Part shown: positions 57,479-64,000 of the stretch, piece by piece
How the letters are laid out: each line of letters opens with the position of its first letter
Numbering within the stretch: the first letter of the stretch is position 1
Source of the DNA: Gonocerus acuteangulatus
Taxonomy: Eukaryota > Arthropoda > Insecta > Hemiptera > Coreidae
Direction: 5' to 3'
Length of the DNA: 64,000 nt
Assembly (NCBI GenBank): GCA_946811695.1
Contig: OX328126.1
Location: 87,090,924-87,154,923 of the forward strand
Position numbers and translations under genes: made by a program
The notes under the pieces: generated by a model
Told to the model about the DNA's origin: nothing
The model's database searches: none
Seen by the model: only the letters and a program-made list of their open reading frames with translations

Positions 57479-57495
57479 TGTGTCTGTCTGTGTGT

Positions 57496-57559
<64 letters not shown>

Positions 57560-57631
57560 TCGTATGTATATAAATGTATATGTATCCATGTGTGGTTGTG
57601 TATGTATGTATGTACGTATGAGTGTATGCGT

Positions 57632-57701
<70 letters not shown>

Positions 57702-57718
57702 ATATATATATATATATG

Positions 57719-57767
<49 letters not shown>

Positions 57768-57780
57768 ATGTATGTGGATA
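57479..57780. repeat. (TG)n and (TA)n tracts, right arm of the palindrome
   Basis: A TG tract (about 57479-57556) and a long TA tract (57633-57750) with TATG interruptions, inverted relative to the left arm. Confidence 0.9.
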
Positions 57781-58138
57781 TATATGCATATATATGGTAT
57801 TATAGCTATAGTAATAATAGAATATAAAGTTATATTATTTTAAACTTCATTTAGACTTAGTTTATGAATTTGTAATTATTTACTAAAAAACTTTAATCTA
57901 TAACATTATGTTCCAATTTATACTATCACAATTTGCTTTATAAATTCTAACTATTAATTAGACTAATTACTGTCCAACAACATTCAAACAATATTAATTG
58001 TTATTAAGGAGTCAAACAATATTAATGTATGTTTTTATTTGTTGTTAGCACCTGATGATGGCACATTTGTGTTAAATAAAGAGAAAATTTGTGGGAAGAC
58101 TGAATTTTGATTCACCCTCTGGAGTTCTTATATATTTT

Positions 58139-58508
58139 GCGGGTTAAAATATGAAGGGGCTAATCGTTTTATAGAGCTTGCAATATTTTGTGATGCTATT
58201 ATTTCGAAAACACACATTAAAAAAAATGCACAATACATGTTTTAACTAAATTTAGGATTAAGATTTTTTTAAAATCTTATTACATATTTCAACCAATGTA
58301 ACTGTTTTTACTTGTACATGTCGTCCCTACCATGTCAAGCATATCGAATTAGAAATATCTCGTTTTTGAGATTCGAGACTTTGCTCTTTTCGAGGATACG
58401 GAGTTTTTTTTTAAACTATAACTTAAAACCTCAGGTACTTAAAATAAGTGAATGTCCGATGTAGTTTTGCTGATTTTCAAGTGCCTAATTAAATCCTTAT
58501 TGTTTCAG
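58139..58508 (+). promoter_or_regulatory. Intron upstream of the plus-strand exon; 3' splice site
   Basis: No gene. The end of the stretch has a branch-point-like CTAAT at 58483 and the acceptor TCCTTATTGTTTCAG immediately before the exon. Confidence 0.55.
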
Positions 58509-58671
58509 AAGATGACCGTGGAAGGCGACGTGAACCTCGGATTCGAAGGGGAACCGAAGAGGAAAGTGTCCAAAGTGTCGATAGTATCTATCGATGATGA
58601 GAGGAAGATCAGCACAGTGTCGGCACCTAAATCCATTCTAGTAAATGGAGACCATTTCTATCACCACCATG
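58509..58671 (+). CDS. First coding exon of an unidentified host gene
   Basis: The acceptor TTGTTTCAG at 58501-58508 is followed by AAG and the ATG at 58512. The frame is open for 53 codons plus one base, to the donor CACCATG|GTGAGT (intron begins 58672). The peptide starts MTVEGDVNLGFEGEPKRKVS, continues with KVSIVSIDDERKISTVSAP, and closes SILVNGDHFYHHH. It is charged, with two Lys-Val-Ser-type repeats that look like phosphorylation or sorting sequence, and a His cluster at the end. It resembles a cytoplasmic N-terminus such as that of a transporter or channel, but I do not recognise it and this is inference. GC content rises sharply over the exon compared with both flanks. Further exons must lie downstream; none is visible before 64000. 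Confidence 0.8.
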
Positions 58672-59616
58672 GTGAGTTGGAAATCTGATATTATTTTATG
58701 AATTATAAGAACATTGTACAGGGTTTATCGCAAGTAGACATTGAAAAGGGAGAAGCTTGACAAGAAATTAAGTAAACACTTTCAAGACCGATGGCTTATA
58801 AAAAAATTTCCATCGGGGCACAAGTCTTCCTTATGTATAGCTATTTCGGCAAATATATAAAAAAAAATATTAAGTGAAGATACTTTTGAAATGATGTAAG
58901 TGTAATTGATTAATTACAATTTAATTAAGTGCCAAATACGCCACGACAGAGGGCCCACTGAAGGGATTTTTCTGGTGGATTCAGTATCATACGATACAAG
59001 ACCCACAAACCTAACCGGAAAATAATGTAATGAGTTCTCAAACAAAATACCAAGGGTAAAGGACTAGGCCCGGAGTAGTGGGTATATTAAGGAATCCAAG
59101 TTATCTGCTGACGCATAAGACACGGGGCCCGAACGTGTTAAAAGATGCCAACCTCACGTTTATATCTGTTTTTGTTCCCGACATATGTCTTTCTGAAGGT
59201 TATTTAGAAGGAAAAAAACGTATTTTGGGTAGACAACATCCTATTTTCTCTTATTGTACCCACTAGGTTTCAAAGTTCAATCAAAATTAAATTTTCTTTG
59301 AGGCTTGTGAGTGGTATCGATGAATAATTACTCTCTTCAGAATATCACTGCTCACGTCTCATTCGCGTCCAATCCTCCCTGCTAGTCGCAAGATGTGGTT
59401 GGATGGCGTAAGGTAACTCCAGGTCATCCTAGAATCCTTCCTAACAAGGAAGGTATTCTTCTGACAACTGGGGACGTCTGAGGCGTGGGAAAACTACCTC
59501 TATCAAATTGCTTAATTCGATTTATTTTCCGCTGTAATATTCTGTAAAAAAATATACAGGGTGTATCTCAAGTTAATGACAATGCTCCACGGGGTAAAGA
59601 TAGACAAAAAAATTAG
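58672..59616. other. Intron DNA with two transposon-like termini
   Basis: ACAGGGTTTATCGCAAGTAG (58717) and ACAGGGTGTATCTCAAGTTA (59557) resemble each other and the CAGGGTGT terminus at 39975. They may be left ends of related MITEs. Between them I see no further coding exon; the 62-codon frame at 59078-59266 is unrecognised. Confidence 0.45.
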
Positions 59617-62600
59617 TTCAACATCACCAACCACACATTTCTATCTCACTCCGTTCCAGAAATATGCCTTTCTATCTCACTCCGTTCCAGAAATATGCCT
59701 TTCTATCTCACTCCGTTCCAGAAATATGCCTTTCTATCTCACTCCGTTCCAGAAATATGCCGTTCCAACATCACCAACCACACATTTCTATCTCACTCCG
59801 TTCCAGAAATATGCCGTTCCAACATCACCAACCACACATTTCTATCTCACTCCGTTCCAGAAATATGCCGTTCCAACACCACCAACCACACATTTCTATC
59901 TCACTCCGTTCCAGAAATATGCCTTTCTATCTCACTCCGTTCCAGAAATATGCCTTTCTATCTCACTCCGTTCCAGAAATATGCCTTTCTATCTCACTCC
60001 GTTCCAGAAATATGCCTTTCTATCTCACTCCGTTCCAGAAATATGCCGTTCCAACATCACCAACCACACATTTCTATCTCACTCCGTTCCAGAAATATGC
60101 CGTTCCAACATCACCAACCACACATTTCTATCTCACTCCGTTCCAGAAATATGCCGTTCCAACATCACCAACCACACATTTCTATCTCACTCCGTTTCAG
60201 AAATATGCCGTTCCAACATCACCAACCACACATTTCTATCTCACTCCGTTCCAGAAATATGCCGTTCCAACATCACCAACCACACATTTCTATCTCACTC
60301 CGTTCCAGAAATATGCCGTTCCAACATCACCAACCACACATTTCTATCTCACTCCGTTCCAGAAATATGCCGTTCCAACATCACCAACCACACATTTCTA
60401 TCTCACTCCGTTCCAGAAATATGCCGTTCCAACATCACCAACCACACATTTCTATCTCACTCCGTTCCAGAAATATGCCGTTCCAACATCACCAACCACA
60501 CATTTCTATCTCACTCCGTTCCAGAAATATGCCGTTCCAACATCACCAACCACACATTTCTATCTCACTCCGTTCCAGAAATATGCCGTTCCAACATCAC
60601 CAACCACACATTTCTATCTCACTCCGTTCCAGAAATATGCCGTTCCAACATCACCAACCACACATTTCTATCTCACTCCGTTCCAGAAATATGCCGTTCC
60701 AACATCACCAACCACACATTTCTATCTCACTCCGTTCCAGAAATATGCCGTTCCAACATCACCAACCACACATTTCTATCTCACTCCGTTCCAGAAATAT
60801 GCCGTTCCAACATCACCAACCACACATTTCTATCTCACTCCGTTCCAGAAATATGCCGTTCCAACACCACCAACCACACATTTCTATCTCACTCCGTTCC
60901 AGAAATATGCCGTTCCAACACCACCAACCACACATTTCTATCTCACTCCGTTCCAGAAATATGCCGTTCCAACACCACCAACCACACATTTCTATCTCAC
61001 TCCGTTCCAGAAATATGCCGTTCCAACACCACCAACCACACATTTCTATCTCACTCCGTTCCAGAAATATGCCGTTCCAACATCACCAACCACACATTTC
61101 TATCTCACTCCGTTCCAGAAATATGCCGTTCCAACATCACCAACCACACATTTCTATCTCACTCCGTTCCAGAAATATGCCGTTCCAACATCACCAACCA
61201 CACATTTCTATCTCACTCCGTTCCAGAAATATGCCGTTCCAACATCACCAACCACACATTTCTATCTCACTCCGTTCCAGTAATATGCCGTTCCAACATC
61301 ACCAACCACACATTTCTATCTCACTCCGTTCCAGAAATATGCCGTTCCAACATCACCAACCACACATTTCTATCTCACTCCGTTCCAGAAATATGCCGTT
61401 CCAACATCACCAACCACACATTTCTATCTCACTCCGTTCCAGAAATATGCCGTTCCAACATCACCAACCACACATTTCTATCTCACTCCGTTCCAGAAAT
61501 ATGCCGTTCCAACACCACCAACCACACATTTCTATCTCACTCCGTTCCAGAAATATGCCTTTCTATCTCACTCCGTTCCAGAAATATGCCGTTCCAAATG
61601 TTCTTTAGAAAAACCACACATTTCTATCTCACTCCGTTCCAGAAATATGCCGTTCCAAATGTTCTTCAGAAAAACCACACATTTCTATCTCACTCTGTTC
61701 CAGAAATATGCCGTTCCAACATCACCAACCACACATTTCTATCTCACTCCGTTCCAGAAATATGCCGTTCCAACATCACCAACCACACATTTCTATCTCA
61801 CTCCGTTTCAGAAATATGCCGTTCCAACACCACCAACCACACATTTCTATCTCACTCCGTTCCAGAAATATGCCTTTCTATCTCACTCCGTTCCAGAAAT
61901 ATGCCTTTCTATCTCACTCCGTTCCAGAAATATGCCTTTCTATCTCACTCCGTTCCAGAAATATGCCTTTCTATCTCACTCCGTTCCAGAAATATGCCGT
62001 TCCAAATGTTCTTCAGAAAAACCACACATTTCTATCTCACTCTGTTCCAGAAATATGCCGTTCCAACATCACCAACCACACATTTCTATCTCACTCCGTT
62101 CCAGAAATATGCCGTTCCAACATCACCAACCACACATTTCTATCTCACTCCGTTCCAGAAATATGCCGTTCCAACACCACCAACCACACATTTCTATCTC
62201 ACTCCGTTCCAGAAATATGCCTTTCTATCTCACTCCGTTCCAGAAATATGCCTTTCTATCTCACTCCGTTCCAGAAATATGCCTTTCTATCTCACTCCGT
62301 TCCAGAAATATGCCTTTCTATCTCACTCCGTTCCAGAAATATGCCTTTCTATCTCACTCCGTTCCAGAAATATGCCTTTCTATCTCACTCCGTTCCAGAA
62401 ATATGCCGTTCCAAATGTTCTTTAGAAAAACCACACATTTCTATCTCACTCCGTTCCAGAAATATGCCGTTCCAAATGTTCTTTAGAAAAACCACACATT
62501 TCTATCTCACTCCGTTCCAGAAATATGCCGTTCCAAATGTTCTTCAGAAAAACCACACATTTCTATCTCACTCTGTTCCAGAAATATGCCGTTCCAACAT

Positions 62601-63247
62601 CACCAACCACACATTTCTATCTCACTCCGTTCCAGAAATATGCCGTTCCAACATCACCAACCACACATTTCTATCTCACTCCGTTCCAGAAATATGCCGT
62701 TCCAACATCACCAACCACACATTTCTATCTCACTCCGTTCCAGAAATATGCCGTTCCAACATCACCAACCACACATTTCTATCTCACTCCGTTCCAGAAA
62801 TATGCCGTTCCAACACCACCAACCACACATTTCTATCTCACTCCGTTCCAGAAATATGCCTTTCTATCTCACTCCGTTCCAGAAATATGCCTTTCTATCT
62901 CACTCCGTTCCAGAAATATGCCTTTCTATCTCACTCCGTTCCAGAAATATGCCGTTCCAACATCACCAACCACACATTTCTATCTCACTCCGTTCCAGAA
63001 ATATGCCGTTCCAACATCACCAACCACACATTTCTATCTCACTCCGTTCCAGAAATATGCCGTTCCAACACCACCAACCACACATTTCTATCTCACTCCG
63101 TTCCAGAAATATGCCTTTCTATCTCACTCCGTTCCAGAAATATGCCTTTCTATCTCACTCCGTTCCAGAAATATGCCGTTCCAAATGTTCTTTAGAAAAA
63201 CCACACATTTCTATCTCACTCCGTTCCAAATGTTCTTTAGAAAAACC
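59617..63247. repeat. 3.6 kb array of mixed 31/54/61-bp units
   Basis: All units contain TTTCTATCTCACTCCGTTCC then AGAAATATGCC (31 bp). The 54-bp form adds GTTCCAACATCACCAACCACACA (in two forms, ATCACC and ACCACC), and the 61-bp form adds GTTCCAAATGTTCTTTAGAA then AAACCACACA. There are roughly 70 units. Runs of 31-bp units recur in blocks after the ACCACC form, so a higher-order pattern exists. The 954-codon frame and its relatives exist because 54 is a multiple of three; these are not genes. Its left end is joined to the ACAGGGTGTATCTCAAG terminus. Confidence 0.95.
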
Positions 63248-64000
63248 CATGTAGTACAACTCCAATTTTCTCAAATTGTACACATTCTTTTTCAACGATT
63301 AATTACATTTTTGTAATCAACATTAAATTTGCTTTAAGGCTAATGCACATCCAATGTGCACAAATATCTCATGCAAACCGCAATAACAATTGAAAAAGTA
63401 AAAGAAGAAGAAAACTTTATTAAAACGAATTAATTAATTATTAAAGTGGGCTGCCCAACTTTGTTGGGTTGCTGGTTACACAGCATGCTGATCCTCCAGG
63501 TTTGGTATTGCTTTCAGATTGACGATTTTCAAATTTAAGTTCTCTTTTTTATTTACGGGCGAAAACATCAAAGCTTCTTGTTAGCGATAACATTTCGAAA
63601 ATCACTACGCCAAAATAAAATCCTGCAGGCTGCCGAACCTTAAAAACTTGTAACATTTAATCAGCTTTCCAACGGTATACACAGAGCTGAGATTATCTCT
63701 CAATTTCATAATGAAATTGAAATTCCAAAGTGATATTATCAGAAATAATTGAAAATTAATCTTGATGAAATTATTATTTAGAAATTAGACTAAGTCTTTT
63801 ATAAAAGTCGAATAAATAAAAAATACATCGAGAAGTATCCATTATTTTTAATTGAAATATAATTAATTAATTTTTCGCTAGAGCGTAACAGCTTTACTCT
63901 ATCAACAGCCAGCTAAATATATTTGCTGCCAGTTTTACATTGGCAGGCAGATTTTATCATGAAGAAACAGAAATTAGCTGTAATTTGATACGTAACCGTC
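63248..64000. other. No gene seen
   Basis: AT-rich sequence. A short hairpin (GCCCAACTTTGTTGGGT) lies at about 63452. The end (about 63870-63900) shares the CTAGAGCG word with the dispersed family at 1-600. Nothing is coding. Confidence 0.4.

Larger units (their letters stand above)
56319..58122. mobile_element. 1.8 kb palindromic Penelope-like insertion with 16-bp TSD
   Basis: AGTTCTTATATATTTT flanks the insert at 56303-56318 and 58123-58138. Most of the insert is one giant inverted repeat. The left arm runs from about 56380 to 57108 and the right arm from about 57327 to 58120, including mirrored blocks GGTATTATAGCTATAGTA and TTAGACTAATTACTGTCC, and (CA)n opposite (TG)n. A second hairpin, TAGCTAATAGGGTCATCGTA against TACGATGACCCTATTAGCTA, lies at 57112-57163. 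The leftmost 55 bp are T-rich and would be an A-rich 3' tail on the minus strand. Both arms hold CTGATGATGGCACATTTGTG, a degenerate hammerhead-like word. Confidence 0.8.

Noticed and set aside
56687..57843. Cys/Val and Tyr/Ile-rich frames in the palindrome
   Set aside because: They are translations of (TG)n, (CA)n and (TA)n tracts.
59561..62425. 954-codon open frame and overlapping frames in the 3.6 kb array
   Set aside because: The 54-bp unit is a multiple of three, so all frames without a stop in the unit stay open. Three plus frames are open at once, and there is no sign of codon constraint.

Overview
This is eukaryotic, AT-rich nuclear DNA, most likely from an insect. A hemipteran such as a planthopper or leafhopper is my guess, but the sequence alone does not prove it. 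The evidence is GT-AG exon boundaries, tRNA-derived SINEs, Tc1-like, hAT-like, Helitron-like, Ty1/copia, Jockey-like, RTE-like and Penelope-like remnants, long (TA)n, (GA)n and (CA)n tracts, and kilobase-scale minisatellites. There are no bacterial-style operons, no CRISPR arrays and no intact transposon genes. One 200-base assembly gap lies at 4028-4227.

Only two host-gene pieces look convincing. One is a first coding exon on the minus strand (37413-37595). The other is a first coding exon on the plus strand (58509-58671). Each has a 5'-UTR acceptor just upstream of its ATG and a consensus donor, and neither protein is recognisable from about 52 residues. They point away from each other, so 37.6-58.5 kb would be upstream or intronic DNA of two divergently oriented genes. 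Two further stretches (39030-39375 and 48300-48700) are relatively GC-rich and open in several frames, and could hold exons.

Layout. 0-14 kb: dispersed repeats, two foldback/MITE elements, an assembly gap beside a C-rich minisatellite, a possible 4.1 kb composite Helitron (5987-10114) enclosing a broken Ty1/copia copy, a Jockey-like LINE fragment nested in Helitron-like DNA, and an RTE-like LINE tail. 14-22 kb: a SINE with target-site duplication, a 25-copy array carrying a Pol III B-box-like motif, two copies of one MITE, an 11-copy array, a Tc1-like element with IR/DR ends and a dead transposase, and a 13-copy array. 22-25 kb: (GA)n, a 42-bp minisatellite and a minus-strand Helitron-like element with a SINE scrap inside. 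25.6-34.9 kb: a 9.2 kb satellite-like array of 58- and 78-bp units with a duplicated block of about 3.1 kb. 34.9-39 kb: more short arrays, a SINE and the minus-strand exon. 39-50 kb: several large foldback elements, including Penelope-like elements carrying small hammerhead-ribozyme-like motifs, SINE copies and an 18-copy 37-bp array. 50-58 kb: a hAT-like MITE, a LINE fragment inserted in quasi-palindromic AT sequence, and a 1.8 kb palindromic Penelope-like insertion. 58.5-64 kb: the plus-strand exon and a 3.6 kb array of mixed 31/54/61-bp units.

The genes do not form a pathway. The window is best read as a record of nested insertion and tandem amplification. The most notable signal is the set of inverted, target-site-duplicated elements in the 41-58 kb interval whose arms hold hammerhead-like cores lacking an internal stem III.
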